A stretch of DNA of 64,000 bases, taken from NCBI GenBank assembly GCA_039566865.1, contig CM076943.1:43346663-43410662 (forward strand), written 5' to 3'. Each line of letters starts with the position of its first letter. Position 1 is the first letter of the stretch. A model generated the notes under the pieces. It did no database searches. It saw nothing but the letters and a program-made list of their open reading frames with translations, and was not told the origin of the DNA. Positions 1 through 12,472 of this stretch are shown one piece after another. The position numbers were made by a program, and so were the translations under genes. The DNA is from Aurelia coerulea (lineage: Eukaryota > Cnidaria > Scyphozoa > Semaeostomeae > Ulmaridae).

Positions 1-2030
1 TGCTATATATTTTAGTGTTGGTTCTGATTTCTGTGATGCTAAAGATTTGTCAGTAACAAACAATTGTTAAAGTAAGTATTTGGAGTTATGCATATTGGAA
101 AAAGGCAGAAGGAAACTATGGAACAGTTGACAATTGTTTGGCACCCCTTCTCATTGTCTCACAAAATCGATGCATTTCTCGTCGTAATCATCTTGATGCA
201 GTTATTTCTTGCATTGAGAGGAGGGTATCTCCATTCTTTCAGCTTTTTTCAGTCAAGCATGAATAGTTGCTTTGGTTACCGCTACAGAATCAGACAACAA
301 CACATTCTACAAAAGAAAAGACGGATTTGCTCCCACTGTTATTTCGAGGTTGAATATTTGAATATGGCTATCTTGAAAACACGGAATGTGGAATACTGGA
401 ATGGAATACTGGAATGACATGGAATACTAGAATAACATTAGTATCTCAACTTACACCAATAAATGTGTGACAGTACTTTCGACTCACTTGATGCGAAAGG
501 TAGAAATTCTTCAGATCCTTTAATAGAAATTTCTAAGGATCATACAATAAAGCTCTTTCTCTGCCAATCAATTGCGTAATGTCTTTTCATCAGACCTGCA
601 TACCTTCATCAATTAATTTGGAATACCAATTAGTATTCCATGGAATATCAATTAATATTCTATAGTGTTCCAGTTTTGTATCATATGATGAAATTTTCAA
701 AATTCTAAATATAGCACCGTAACCATGACAACAAATGTTTTACCGTGTAATCAACAAAATTTGTGAATTTCTTTTTCATGGTTGCAGATATTAAATCTAA
801 AATACATGCCAGATTATGCCTACACATGTATTTGATCATATCCAATTCAATTTGAAACAAAAAGTTCAATTTAATGCCTCATTTCATTGTTTCAATCATG
901 TTGCTAATAATCATGATAATCATAACTTGATATCTTCTTATTGTCATAACAACAAGACCAATAGAGATAATTTGATTTAATCACGTGATTTTGATTGTTT
1001 GCATCCAATTCCATCCTTTTGCAAAGTTTAAAGATTATAGCTACTATAATAGTGAAGAAAGAAAGGGGGGGTGGATATGGAATCCACCCCCCCTAGGTAT
1101 TGACCGCTTCAAAAGTCCCAATTGAGATAGGGTTAAGTTGTTAGGTTGTTAGGCTTACATTGTGAACTGATAAATCAACAATGACATGAGCAAGGAAGGT
1201 TTTCTAAACGGTTGTAGCTAAAGAAAATATGTAAAATCAAAAGTAACTCTGCTTTCCGCTCTAGTTCTTTCTCCATTCATTTGGGGTAACCTATCTCAGA
1301 CTAAATTGCATACCCTACAACGTTTTTGAGGACCGAGCTTCGTCTATAATGAAATACAAGAATTAAAGATGAATGGCCAGGAAAGTGGTTAAAAGTTGAG
1401 GATCTCATCAAGTTTGACCAGGCAGTAATGATTTTCAAATTCAACAAAAAACTATGCCCACAAAGCTTGTGCAATAAATTTCAGCAAAGATGTGAGATCT
1501 CTTGTTATAATACCAGAAACTGTAGGAACCTCGAAATCCCAAAGATGAGCTTAGAAAAGATGGAAAAAGGCTCTCACTACACTTGTCTTAGCGTGTGGAA
1601 TAACCAGTGGCGAAGCTGGGCGAAAATGGTAGGTCATGCTCTGGGCGGAAGGCGAATAGAAGAAGCTCCTTGCGCCGGAGGCGGAAACGGCGTGGAAAAT
1701 ATCTTGTGCTGCGCTCATTTTTCTGCCTGGGAACGCCCATTGTTGTAAAAAGACTTGAACAATGCCATTTCTGTAGAGATATAAAATACGCCTATACATT
1801 CATGAAAAATTCTTATTTTCAAACACTTTAGGCCAAGAATTGTTCCCAAAATTTTCTTGTTTCAAATCAGCCATATCAGCAGTAAAACATTTGTTTATCA
1901 TTAATCTGGCAGGCATGTGTCAGGGTTTCAGATGTCATACAATCATTTCTGTTGAGCAGTTGCCATTGTTTAATCCTCAATGAAAAGATCAATAACTGAA
2001 ACTCAAGTCCCAGATCACAGGAATATCTTT
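1..2030. other. Gene-free stretch, nothing recognised
   Basis: Short open frames here show no family resemblance and no splice or start context that I can support. A G-run/C-run hairpin lies near 1065-1093. Around 1131-1300 there is weak similarity to the small inverted-repeat element at 27691-27905, including a shared 'gaactgataaatcaac' string, so a decayed copy is possible. A frame near 1550-1800 is locally G+C-richer, but it is open on both strands and matches nothing I know. Confidence 0.5.
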
Positions 2031-2034
2031 TTAA

Positions 2035-2911
2035 CCCTAATCCATATGGGCTTTTTTCGAGCTACCATTTATGGGGGGGGGGTGCTTTCCACCCCCCCCC
2101 CTCTGAAAACTGCCTTAGACGCATTCGAATTCAATACAACTTGGCACAGTTATAGAACAGGTAATTTGCAGCTTGTAGCGGAATTTGGGTGTGGCAGCTA
2201 CGCCTTGTGACGTCACAGTGACGTCACAAAGCTGAAAATCTGTGAAAATCAGGCTTCCAAGTTGAATTCAAGTTTAATGAAGATTTTGCACGAACTTTAT
2301 GCAGTTTTTGTTTCAGTTTGTCAACAAAAATGGTGATAAAATATTATTTTATTGAAAATAACGATTTTGGAGTGATATTTTTGCAGAAATTAGCCGATTC
2401 TTATGACGTCATTTGTGCGATTAATTTATTCTATGTAAAAAGAGACCAAAAGAACCTGCAAAATGATGATTATCTATAACAAATGTATTCTTAGAGTGTT
2501 TTCCATTGAAAAAGTTCGAAAAAACTTGAAAAAATTGCTAATTAGTCCAAAATGGCGGCCAAAATGACGTCATTATCAAAAAATGCTGACATCATCAAAT
2601 TCCAGAAATTCCGATGTCAAATTGAAGCCCTTTGTTTGCTGATTCATTTGCTGTATAATACTTCATAATTCAATCAAATAATTCCATTGAAATCATTGAA
2701 AACAATGATTTTGTTGCTACCTCCTTCCAAATATGGGCATGTCACGTGATCCGCGAGTCCTATTGTTCAAAAATTTTTCCATTAAAATGTGGCTAATAGA
2801 TAATTAGTAAAAGTCAGGGAGGCTGGGGGACATAGCAAATGTCGTTTAAAAACGCGGCAAATAAAACCTTTAGGGGGGGTGGAATCCACCCCCCCCCCAT
2901 GTGGATTAGGG
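2035..2911. mobile_element. TTAA-flanked MITE, piggyBac-like ends (family 1, copy 1)
   Basis: A non-coding 877-bp element lies between TTAA at 2031-2034 and TTAA at 2912-2915. Its ends are inverted: CCCTAATCCATATGG on the left and the complement of CCCTAATCCACATGG on the right. Each end is followed by a subterminal G-run/C-run hairpin. TTAA target duplication with CCCT termini is the signature of piggyBac-superfamily elements. The interior has GTGACGTCAC-type palindromes and no transposase frame. A second copy in opposite orientation lies at 20405-21282, where the target duplication can be verified against uninterrupted sister repeats. Confidence 0.85.
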
Positions 2912-2915
2912 TTAA

Positions 2916-5386
2916 GCAGAAGGGAGAAGGGAAGCAGAAAAAGCAAAGTTCTCTTGGAAAGCTCATTTGGTTAGTAACACATATGCTGATAATAACCTGG
3001 TGGGGGGTTATTCTTATATAAATAGGGTAAGGGTGCTCTGGCTGTGGTACAAAATATCAACCAAAAAAAATTTCTAGCATCAAAATGGACCCACAAGATA
3101 ACTTTTCTTAGCCTACAAAGCCAAAACTATTTATTCTTTGTCATCAACAATATATGGAAAATGCCCTGAACTGATAGATTTCATGTAATGTATATATTTA
3201 AATGTTCGCGTATTTTGATAATGCTGCTTGACTTTGATTTTGTTTGTAAATTCATTTTTATATTCTATTCAATTTTTCTCAGTTTGAGACCCAGAAAATA
3301 ATCCAGAAGTTCAGGGAACTCATAGAGATTCTTGTACAAATGACAAACCCAAAAATATTATTTTTTTGTCAAAGTTTTAGACCCAAAGAGTAACCTGAGC
3401 ACCCCCCCCCCCCCTTCCTAGCCAAAGCAAAGTTCCTTGGAGATAATAATAATGCAGAGAGAAAATTATCTTGCAAAAGTTCCTTTTGTCAGCAACAAAT
3501 TATGATAATACTGCAAGAACAGGAGAATTTTTTTCGGAAGGTAAGTCTAAAATACTAGGCTTGTCTATGAATATGGCAAAGAGAGCACTTGCGCACATTT
3601 TTTTATGAGAAACTAAGAATTTTGCTCGGTACTGAAAGTTTCTTAAAAATATCAGATTTTCAGTACTCAGAGTTTCTTATGAGTTTCTTACAGGTTCTAT
3701 AACAATCTTCATGGTCACTGCCTATGCCCTTATGAACATTTCAAAACGGTGTTTTTGTAAGCATTTCCAATGTTTAGACATTGCTCAAGTACTTTTCGAG
3801 TAATATGATACAGGAAACGAGTGAAAAAACTGTAAAATATGTTAGGCACATCCTTTATCAAAATAAATAGTTTCTTAATCATTTATTTTCACAGTACTGG
3901 AATTTCCCCCACAGCCTACCTTTCTACCTTCCTTCATTTACCACGAGACTTCTTGGAATATCTTGGGACACTGTCCTTCCTCTTCAGAACAAGCTTTGCT
4001 TTGCAGTTGGCGTTTAGTTATTGGCCTAGGCCTACAATCACATACCCTCCCTTTCTGGCTTCTGCTAGCCCGAAGCTGCACAAGATTTTCTTGAGAACTA
4101 GGCTGCACAATGTCTCCCTCGATAAAGAAGGACTTCCAGTGAATCTTTGCATTCCACAATAATCAAAATTCAAATAATAATTCTCCAACTAGACGTGTAT
4201 GTAGGGGCACTGACACTTCGTCTTGAACGGAGCCTAGGCCAGTCAATCTCACAAAACAAAGTTTATATCGTCATCATTTCCATTGTTTCAATGCGTATCC
4301 TGCTTTTGAACTTCCGCAGGACCTTATGTCGAAAACTGGCGCAATGGGCATGCGTTAGATCAGCTCCAGCCAATCAATTCATTGCTAGGTTTATGATTAT
4401 AATGACCCATCTCCTGCGATTTCAGATCAGCAAGACATAACATAGGGAACCAGTACGGAAAACAGTGAAATCTGACCATAACTACACAGTGTAGCTACAA
4501 CATTAGTATAGAAACCCTATGATAGGTCTGGCGCTCCGAATCGAGCACGAGTTAACACAGGGGACCAAGGTATCGACAGGTCAAGATACAAAGGGTAAAA
4601 TTTGTTGTACTATGACATATGTTGTGATTTTAAAGAAAGTTTTTCAAAGAAATATTTTTTCTGGTGAAAAAATATTCATGATATCTCTGAAAATTGTTGG
4701 TCATGCTGAGCATGAGCAGCATGAGCGCTAGATTCGCCACTGGGAATAACAGTCCAATTGAAGTTAGATAACTCCCCTTGATCTATCAATAAAAAAAAAA
4801 TCTAAGAAATTGTCTAGAGCCTGAAAACGAAAACACGACTCCCTCGAAGAACAGCATCTAGACACATTTATTTATGTATAAATTCAAAAATCAATCTACT
4901 ATGTACATAATTATGTATTTATTTTGTAATTTATTTTGTAGCTGAAGGGATTACGTGTATAAAGAATAGAAATGAAAGAAATGACCCCCCCCCGTGATCC
5001 CGTTAAATGACTATCAGAGTTGACCTATCAAAAATCGCACTGTCTTGTTCCCTGTTTTCATCTCTTATAACAGTTGATCTGGTTTTACATGAACACCGGA
5101 ATTTGAAACCATGCAAGTATTCTTGCATCTTCTTGAAAGGACACCAGTTGGTATGTGTAAAGTGTTATGAAAACATGACTGCGAAGAAAAACACAATCCA
5201 TACAATGCCCTTGAGTAGATTACAAAGTAAAGAGTAGAGTGTTAAGTGGATTAGAGGCTAGAGTAGGTAGTTGGGTAGAGCGATTCTTGAATGAACAGTG
5301 TGTACTTTCAAACACGCCATCTCAATGAACAGATTGAATTCAGGAAAGGAAAGGTGTCCGCCCTTTGTACCACTGTCGGATTGAGT
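2916..5386. other. Gene-free stretch, nothing recognised
   Basis: A+T-rich sequence with C-homopolymers near 3401-3414 and 4984-4992. Short open frames, for example around 3839-4160 and 4147-4440, are open on both strands or lack any recognisable domain. No feature is supported. Confidence 0.5.
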
Positions 5387-5617
5387 CCATGCTGTTAACA
5401 TTAATATTTGATAGAAGTAACGTACTTCATGCTGTTTTATAGTTGATTATTTAAACAATTTATTAACCAATTCATTGTTCAAGTTGTTAACATTTTAATA
5501 TTCCTTTAGATTCTCGCAAACTGTTAATTGGAGAAACTCTAAAGGAAAGTTAAAAATGATTGATTAAGTAAATGAAATTATTAACAGTTCAAAATTTAAA
5601 AATGAATTTAATGGTGT
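5387..5617. repeat. Diverged direct repeat, unit 1
   Basis: This A+T-rich block begins 'ccatgctgtta' and is repeated in the same orientation at 6122-6360. The landmarks occur in the same order in both: 'ttgatagaa', 'catgctgttt', 'gttgatt', 'ttcaagtt', 'ttttaatattc', 'ctctaaa' and 'gaaagttaaa'. It is non-coding and of unknown origin, probably two old copies of one interspersed repeat. Confidence 0.6.
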
Positions 5618-6121
5618 ATGTGAGATATGATTAAAAATAGGGAAAAATGTATTATTCATAAAAATTGCAATGCGAAACTTTCCGAGTTTCCTTTTGACTG
5701 GCCTATATCATCCTCCCAAATATTTTATCGAATGTTTTCCACACATCATCAACCTCTTTCCCAGGGTGTTTTACGTCATAAGCTGATTGGGAAGCGGAAT
5801 GAACACCCTTGTACGCTTCGATCGAATCTGTCCAAAATAGCAACATTTTTAATCTGTACGTAATCTGTCCAAAATAGCAACGTTTGTCAACATTTCTTAG
5901 TGACAAAATTACATTGTTGTTATTCGAATGATTAGGAAGTTTTCGAGAAGTGGTTTGTGTTTTTTTAATTGTTTTCGAATAGCCAATCAAATTGTTGAAT
6001 GGCCTCTTGTGTCCAAGAGTAGATGTAAAACAACGAACTCACTCTGGGATGAGATTGGTAAATGAATCAAATAAATGCCGAACATTAAACTGATCTGCGG
6101 TCTGCATTCCTGTGAAATTTA

Positions 6122-6360
6122 ACCCATGCTGTTACGATTAATTTTTGATAGAAATTTCACAGCATCATGCTGTTTTCTCGTTGATTTATTTATTAATTGA
6201 TTTATTCATTCATTCTTCAAATTTATTCAAGTTTTAATATTCATTTAGTTAACTGGAAATTGGGACACTCTAAAAGATTAATATATGATTCTTCATTAAT
6301 CAAATTGAGTTACTGAAAGTTAAAGATTGAAAAAGTGAATTAAACTGTAATGATTTATAC
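6122..6360. repeat. Diverged direct repeat, unit 2
   Basis: Partner of the block at 5387-5617, same orientation and same order of landmark words, with many substitutions and small indels. About 500 bp separate the two units. Confidence 0.6.
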
Positions 6361-6557
6361 GCAACAAAATAAAAAGTAACGAAACAGTTATTGTGGACAA
6401 AAAATGTCATCAGAAACTTTTTTATACCATGGCATTTCTAACGTTATATGTTTCACACTATGGCCTTGTGATTCTTAGCAATTAGGTTTATGTATACAAT
6501 GCATGGATTTTAAGTATATGCATGTCTCTAGATCTAGTTATTGACAATGAGGTAAAA

Positions 6558-6931
6558 TGCAGTTTAGTGGACACAGGTTCCAAGGAAAACAGAGGTTGGA
6601 TTGAATTATATTTTAAAAATTGATCGCTGATTGGCTAATTAAACAAAAGTAATAAATATCCTGTCATCTGATTGGATAATGCAAAATTCGATCGTGATTC
6701 GACTGATTCGCACTGGCAAAAGGACGTCAAAATGTTTCAAACAAGGGCTAAATCTGCATCAAGAACCGGTAATCGATATATCCTTGCAGCTGATAATTTT
6801 CGGGGTCTACCGCCCCCAAAACCCCGCTAGTTCAATAATTATACTTCATTATAAGTACTGATGCGTTTTCATCCAAAATCGGTAGAAAATTAAAACACGG
6901 GGAACTGGTAAAAGTGTGTCCACTAAAGTGC
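6558..6931. mobile_element. Small inverted-repeat element
   Basis: The ends form an imperfect inverted repeat: 'gcagtttagtggacac' on the left and 'gtgtccactaaagtgc' on the right, about 375 bp apart. The interior is non-coding. It sits directly upstream of the (AAT)n tract that begins the retrotransposon stack. No target duplication was identified, so the class is unknown. Confidence 0.5.
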
Positions 6932-6960
6932 AAACTAGCGTCCATCAGTTATAGCGTCCA

Positions 6961-6962
6961 TG

Positions 6963-7017
<55 letters not shown>

Positions 7018-7032
7018 TAATAATAATGATAA
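6961..7032. repeat. (AAT)n microsatellite, start of R4/Dong-like stack
   Basis: About 20 units of AAT with a few 'gat' variants. It directly precedes the first truncated retrotransposon copy. Equivalent tracts lie at 7823-7862, 8638-8756, 9293-9376 and 10032-10086, and a short one at 10434-10445, so every copy in the stack is bounded by AAT repeats on both sides. Predicted poly-Asn, poly-Ile or poly-Tyr frames through these tracts are artefacts. Confidence 0.9.
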
Positions 7033-7822
7033 GATTTGATGGATAAAGATAAGAACTGGAATTGGTTAAAACATGCAGGATTAAAGAAAGAAACAGAGAG
7101 CACCATATTTGCAGCGCAAGAGCAAGCAGTGGGAACAAATTCTGTAAAGAACATCATTTACAGCGAAAATGTATCAAAAGAATGCAGACTGTGTGGAGAA
7201 GCGGATGAAACAATTGCACACATTGTTTCTGAGTGTCGACAGCTAGCACAAGTACAATATAAAGGCTGGAGACATGACAAGGTAGCTCAAATTGTCCACT
7301 GGAAGTTATGTCAAAAACTAGGATTAGACCATGGAGATAGATGGTACAACCATAAAGTAGAGAGTGTGATTGTGACAGAAGACTTTAGGTTATTATGGGA
7401 TTTTCCCATACAGACAGATCATCGACTGGAGCATAACCGACCAGACATTGTGTTTGAAAACAAAAAGGATCGATCGTGTCTGCTGATTGACATATCCTGC
7501 CCCTTTGATACAAGAATTGAAAGAAAAGAAAGGGAAAAAATTGAGTTGTATCAAGACTTGAAGAGAGAGATCAAGAGGTTATGGAACGTGAGGGATGTTA
7601 AGATTGTACCAATAATCATTGGGGCTCTGGGTACCATTGGAAAGAACTTTGAGAATTTTTTGAAGAAAATTGAAGTGGAGTGCAGCACAGAACTTTTACA
7701 AAAAGCGTGTCTGTTGGGAACTGCAAAGATCCTGAGAAAAGTACTGGATACCTAAGGCCAAGGGACTTGACTTGCTATCCAGCAGTTAACCGGCAGTCAA
7801 CATCAACGCCGAGTGAATATTG
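7033..7822 (+). pseudogene. R4/Dong-like non-LTR retrotransposon, 3' end (copy A)
   Basis: An open frame of about 239 codons (7036-7755) encodes the C-terminal part of a retrotransposon polyprotein, without the reverse transcriptase. In order it shows a C-x2-C-x8-H-x4-C zinc knuckle (C50, C53, H62, C67), an LLWDF segment, an RPDI...LIDI stretch that fits the PD-(D/E)xK restriction-like endonuclease of R2/R4-type elements, and the C-terminal IGALGTI and LLGTAKILRKVL motifs. The frame is undamaged but 5'-truncated. A short 3' UTR follows and ends in (AAT)n, where copy B begins. R4-clade assignment is from family knowledge; insertion of Dong into TAA repeats is known. Confidence 0.8.
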
Positions 7823-7862
7823 AACAATAATAATAATAATAATAATAATAATGATAATAATG

Positions 7863-8637
7863 ACAATTGGCTCAGATCAGACATCAAAGGAGAAACAGAG
7901 GGATTGTTGATAGCAGCGCAAGACCAAGCTCTATACACACGAAATTATCAAAAACACATAGTTGGCAAAGAAATTGACAGCAGATGCAGGATGTGTTACA
8001 AGCAGTCTGAAACAATTGATCATATAACATCAGGATGTGAAGTATTAGCAAAGTCAGATTACATCGAAAGACACAACAAAGCTGCAGCATATGTACACTG
8101 GAATATTTGTAATGATCTAGGAATCAAGACCTCAGACAAGTGGTATAAGCACCAACCGAACACAGTAACTAACACTGAAACACATACAGTGCTATGGGAC
8201 ATGGCAGTGCATACAGACAGACATATAGGTGCGAACAGACCTGATATCATAATCAAGGACAAAGTGAATTCAACTTGCAAGCTGATAGACATGACTGTGC
8301 CATGTGATAAAAATGTTTCAATCAAAGAAATGGAAAAGAAAAGCAAATATCAAGATCTGGAAATTGAGATACAAAGGATGTGGAAAATGAAAACGGAAGT
8401 AATACCCATTGTGATAGGAGCCCTCGGTACCATCAGAAAAGGAATGGAAGATAATATCAGAAGCGTCTCAGAAAATATGAATCTTCAGACGGTCCAAAAG
8501 ACATGCTTACTAGGAACTGCAAGGATCCTTCGTAAAGTACTTAGCATCTGAACTTCAACATGACATGCCTTAGGTGTATTGTTTACACCCGGCCAAAGAA
8601 AAAGCAACCAGTATGAACTGTGACATTTAGCACCACG
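7863..8637 (+). pseudogene. R4/Dong-like non-LTR retrotransposon, 3' end (copy B)
   Basis: The second truncated copy begins immediately after an (AAT)n tract; its open frame runs to 8551. It repeats the architecture of copy A: a CRMC...H...C knuckle, then LLWDM-like and RPDI...LIDM endonuclease segments, then IGALGTI and LLGTARILRKVL. The protein differs from copy A at most positions and the 3' UTR is unrelated by eye, so it is a different subfamily rather than a local duplication. The frame is intact up to its stop. The 3' UTR ends 'ccacgt' before a long (AAT)n tract at 8638-8756. Confidence 0.8.
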
Positions 8638-8707
<70 letters not shown>

Positions 8708-8756
8708 GCAATAGCAATAATAATAGTTATAATAATAATAATAATAATAATAATTT

Positions 8757-9292
8757 CATCATTAAAAATGATGCAACTGAATTGTTATGGGACTTTTCGA
8801 TGCAAACTGTAATGAGAATAGAGCATAACAAGCCAGATATTGTGGTCCTTAGATTAGAAACAGAAAGTGTGCCTCGTCATTGATGTTGCATGCCCGTGTG
8901 ACACCGGAATCAAGAAAAAAGAGCAGGAAAAGATAGAGTACTATACTGCTTGAAATATGAGATTCTGAAATGTTGGAACAAAGAAGTTGACATGATCCTA
9001 CCAATCATCATAAGGGCTTTGGGAACTGTGACAAAGAATTTGAGAAAAAACCTGGAAAAGCTAGACCTGCTCCTGGGGTAGATGCACTGCAGAAAACATG
9101 TCTTCTTGGGACAGCACGGATTATCCGGAAAGCCGTTGATACGAAGTAAAGAGCAAAGGTGAACAGCACAGAAGGACAGTAATAAGAAGAGAGACAGAAA
9201 TGCTTCTCATCCTAGACCACGGGTAGTGGTTCGATGGGAAACGTAATTTTGACAATTGGCCGTTTGGTACATCAATAACGTGTGAAATCAGC
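8757..9292 (+). pseudogene. R4/Dong-like non-LTR retrotransposon, 3' end (copy C), frameshifted
   Basis: A shorter copy that lacks the zinc knuckle and starts just before the LLWDF segment (8782 onward). The endonuclease stretch with 'KPDIVV' is readable. The frame then breaks near 8870-8885 and again near 8945-8960, and the conserved C-terminal motifs reappear in other frames up to a stop at 9147-9149. The 3' UTR is its own and ends in (AAT)n at 9293-9376. It is clearly dead. Confidence 0.7.
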
Positions 9293-9307
9293 ATAATAAT
9301 AATAATG

Positions 9308-9376
<69 letters not shown>

Positions 9377-9378
<2 letters not shown>

Positions 9379-10031
9379 TATAACCACCTCGTTAGCGAAT
9401 GCAGTAAACTTGCTCAAAAACAATACAAAGCAAGGCATAACAGTGTTGCGCAAATCATTCATTGGGAACTATGTGGTATGTATGGTTTTGAAAGAGAAAA
9501 GAAATGGTACGAGCATGAGCCACAAAGTGTGCTAGAAAATGAAGAGACCAAGATATTATGGGACTTTACCATTCAATGTGATCATTTTATCCAGAGCCGA
9601 AGACCAGATATTGTCGTTGTTGAGAAGTTGAAAAAGGAGTGTAAAATCATTGACATAGCTGTTCCGAATGATGCGAGAGTAGGAAATAAGGAGCAAGAAA
9701 AGGTAGAAAAATACCAAGATCTAAGGTGAGAGATTGCATCCCTTTGGGGAATGAAGAAGACTGAAGTCATCCCGATTGTTATTGGTGCACTAGGCATGAT
9801 ATCAAAAAATTTAGAAACATGGATAAAGAAAATTGGTGTTAACATCAGAACAGAGGCATTGCAAAAAAGTACGCTGCTTGGAACTGCAAGAATATTACGA
9901 AGAACATTGGAAATGTAGACTTTCTCTTGGATTTTTAAGGAGGATAAAGATCAGTGCATAAAACCCTTAGACCTAAGGTTACTAGTTGTAACCAGATCGA
10001 AAGGAAAAAACTACCAGTGTAATACTGAGCG
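9377..10031 (+). pseudogene. R4/Dong-like non-LTR retrotransposon, 3' end (copy D), nonsense codon
   Basis: Begins inside the zinc-knuckle region, with a readable H...SEC remnant, and carries the LLWDF, RPDI...IIDI, IGALG and LLGTARILRR segments to a stop at 9915-9917. An in-frame TGA at 9727-9729 interrupts it just before the C-terminal third. It is preceded by a long (AAT)n tract, and its distinct 3' UTR runs into (AAT)n-like sequence at 10032-10086. Confidence 0.7.
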
Positions 10032-10086
10032 TAATAATACGAACCATAATAATAACTATAATAATGATAATAATAATAATAATAAC

Positions 10087-10445
10087 AAAGTTCACTAAAA
10101 TCATAGATTTCGCCATTCCCTATGATACGAAAGTAAACTCCAAGAGATGGAAAAGATCGAGAAATATCAAGAGCTTGCACGAGAAAGAATAAAGTTATGG
10201 GACATGAGGGTGACAGTCATCCCAATAGTCATAGGAGCATTAGGAACAACACCAGAGAGAATGAAGAAGAGACATGAAGGACATTGGGATAGAGACACGG
10301 GTTACTGATTTGCAGAAAACTGTGATCTTACATTCTGCCAGGATTCTGAGAAAGTTTCTCGAGATTTGAGAAATCTTGTTGATGTCAAACCCCGAGAACA
10401 CATTACCCATGACAGTTAGTGAGCAACAAATATACAATAATAATA
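10087..10445 (+). pseudogene. R4/Dong-like non-LTR retrotransposon, 3' end (copy E), degraded
   Basis: The shortest copy in the stack, keeping only the last part of the endonuclease domain and the C-terminal tail. Fragments such as KIIDFAIP, IPIVIGALGT and RILRKFLEI are spread over different frames, ending at a stop near 10367-10369. The 3' UTR ends with a short AAT tract at 10434-10445, where the stack stops. Confidence 0.6.
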
Positions 10446-12472
10446 ACAACTAGATATAACATCAATCAACGAGTGCTGCCGATTAGTATTTGTACCAAAT
10501 ACGACTGTAGCGAGGTCAATTTTAAAGAAATTAATTGAATGATTATCACTAAGGAAACGTGCATTATGTTTGAATTTACAATTGGGTAATGGTCCAAAAG
10601 GTAAATGATTTAGAATATTGAGTTACTCTCCTCCACCAGTTTCTAGTTTCTAGTTCCTGAGTCCAAGGCTCTTGGTTCCGTAGTTCTGTAGTCCGTGGTT
10701 CCGTGGTCCGTAATATTGAGTTAGTGCATTGTCGGAAATATACCTTTGTCGTCCATTGACGTAGTTAGGTAGTTAAGTAGGTAGGAAGAAGTCATTATCT
10801 TTTGTTGGAGAACTTTTGTTGTTGTTTGTTGGATGAATGCTCCCAAGGCGCGAGTATCGATAGAATTTGATAAATGGATAGAGAATATTTACAAGAAGAA
10901 TATTGAGGAAGGTGCTTGAAACCTGAAGAAGATGGACATTGACTTTGAAACCTTTAGTTGCTTGTTGCAACTTGCTTTCAAAGCATAAACCAGAACACAT
11001 CTAGTCTGAGCATGTATAATATAATAATAATAATTATTTTGTTTAAGGTTGGTGTAGTGTATAGCACTAGGCTAATTAACGCCAACCATTATTAATAAAT
11101 ACCAAAGTGTAACCTAGATGTAACCTAAATTTACAATAAAATCTCTACACAATCTACAGTTGCATGGAAAATTCCAAAACTTAATTTCTCTTTTAAAATG
11201 CTCTACAGATCGGGACTCTTTTATATGCATTGGCAAATCTCGCCAGAGATTCTGTCCTAAAAACGCACAGTTTCTAACCCATAGGCTGTAGTCCTAGGTT
11301 TGTGTACATAGATATTGCTCGTAGCTCTTAAGCTGGAATGAATTTCTCTCTCCGCAAAAATTTCTTTAATAAAACAAGGATTTAGATTCATCCTTGTTCG
11401 GTAAATTTCAGTGACAAGCAACGTGAGATTTCGTTGATGAATGGAGACTGAATGGTCTGTAATTAACAGTTTTTCAAGACTTGAGGGCCGATCATGATAC
11501 GCTATTCGTAATGCTCGTAATGCCATCAGTCTATCAATAGCGATAACCTACGAACACATAATCAGTCTACTTCTTCCATCCTTCTTCTTCTGACTAAACT
11601 TCTTTCATCCTTCCATCGTCGAAAGAAAAGTTGAACGTCGCTTCGAACTTCGTTTCGTGACGTCGCTTCGCCTCGAAAAGTCTAACTTTGATCCAATCAA
11701 TCAAGCGCTAACGCTAGGAATGGGCACGTGGTGTGACCTTATTAAACAAGTAGCCATCTGATTGGTCCAGCGTAAACACGGTGGAGATTCCCTGAATTAG
11801 TCTGCGTTTGAAGCTGTACTGTCATGAGTCATGAGTCTCAGACTGAAGCAATAACATCATCCAATTCAATGCGGAAAACTGAGATTCATGGAATCAGTCT
11901 AATGCTATGCCGGGTTTTTACAGGAATGTCATGTCATAAGTTATTGCATATGTAATGATCCGACTGTGTTTACATCTTTACAGGAAGGTCGCAAGTTAAT
12001 GATTGTCTTTACTCCTGCAACAAAATGAAATGAAATTAGCTTTTGTGTAAAAATGTCGATGAAGATTTAACTAAACATGTTTATGGATACCAATAGAGGT
12101 TTGTTGTTTAGGAATAAGTATGTTGAAGCTATTATCTTGGGTATCTCTTCATCTTTCTTGCATTGTTGGAATAATCGTCATTGAAAGCAGTCTAAGTTCT
12201 ATCAGATGGAAAGCATCATGGGTAAAAACGTCTTGCAGTTTATCTATCGTGCAGTTTTCTGTTCTGCAATCTTTGAAATGGAACCTCCACATCATAAATG
12301 TGTCCAAGAACAATTTATTTCATATTTCTTTTTATGTTTGCAGTTGGCCAGAAACCTAAAACAACCATTGCTAGGAAAAACTTGAAACACTGCGTATGCT
12401 GCCTTATCTGGTCTAATCCCACAATTCCTTTCAACTCTCTTTCTTCTTTTTCTTTGTTTATTTCCCTGCCGG
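10446..12472. other. Gene-free stretch, nothing recognised
   Basis: Contains a local run of 'gttccgtagt'-like words at 10640-10720 and A+T-rich sequence. Open frames near 11257-11526 and 12120-12359 have no recognisable domain and no supporting signals. Confidence 0.5.

Noticed and set aside
1241..1263. Exact 23-bp word also found at 43876-43898.
   Set aside because: The flanks differ, so it is too short to define an element; likely a scrap of a dispersed repeat.
1428..1831. Overlapping frames on both strands in a G+C-richer patch.
   Set aside because: All three overlap each other, have no start or splice context and no familiar motif.
8620..8760. Poly-Asn, poly-Ile and poly-Tyr frames here and at 6935-7157, 9121-9535 and 7820-7860.
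   Set aside because: They are translations of (AAT)n microsatellites.
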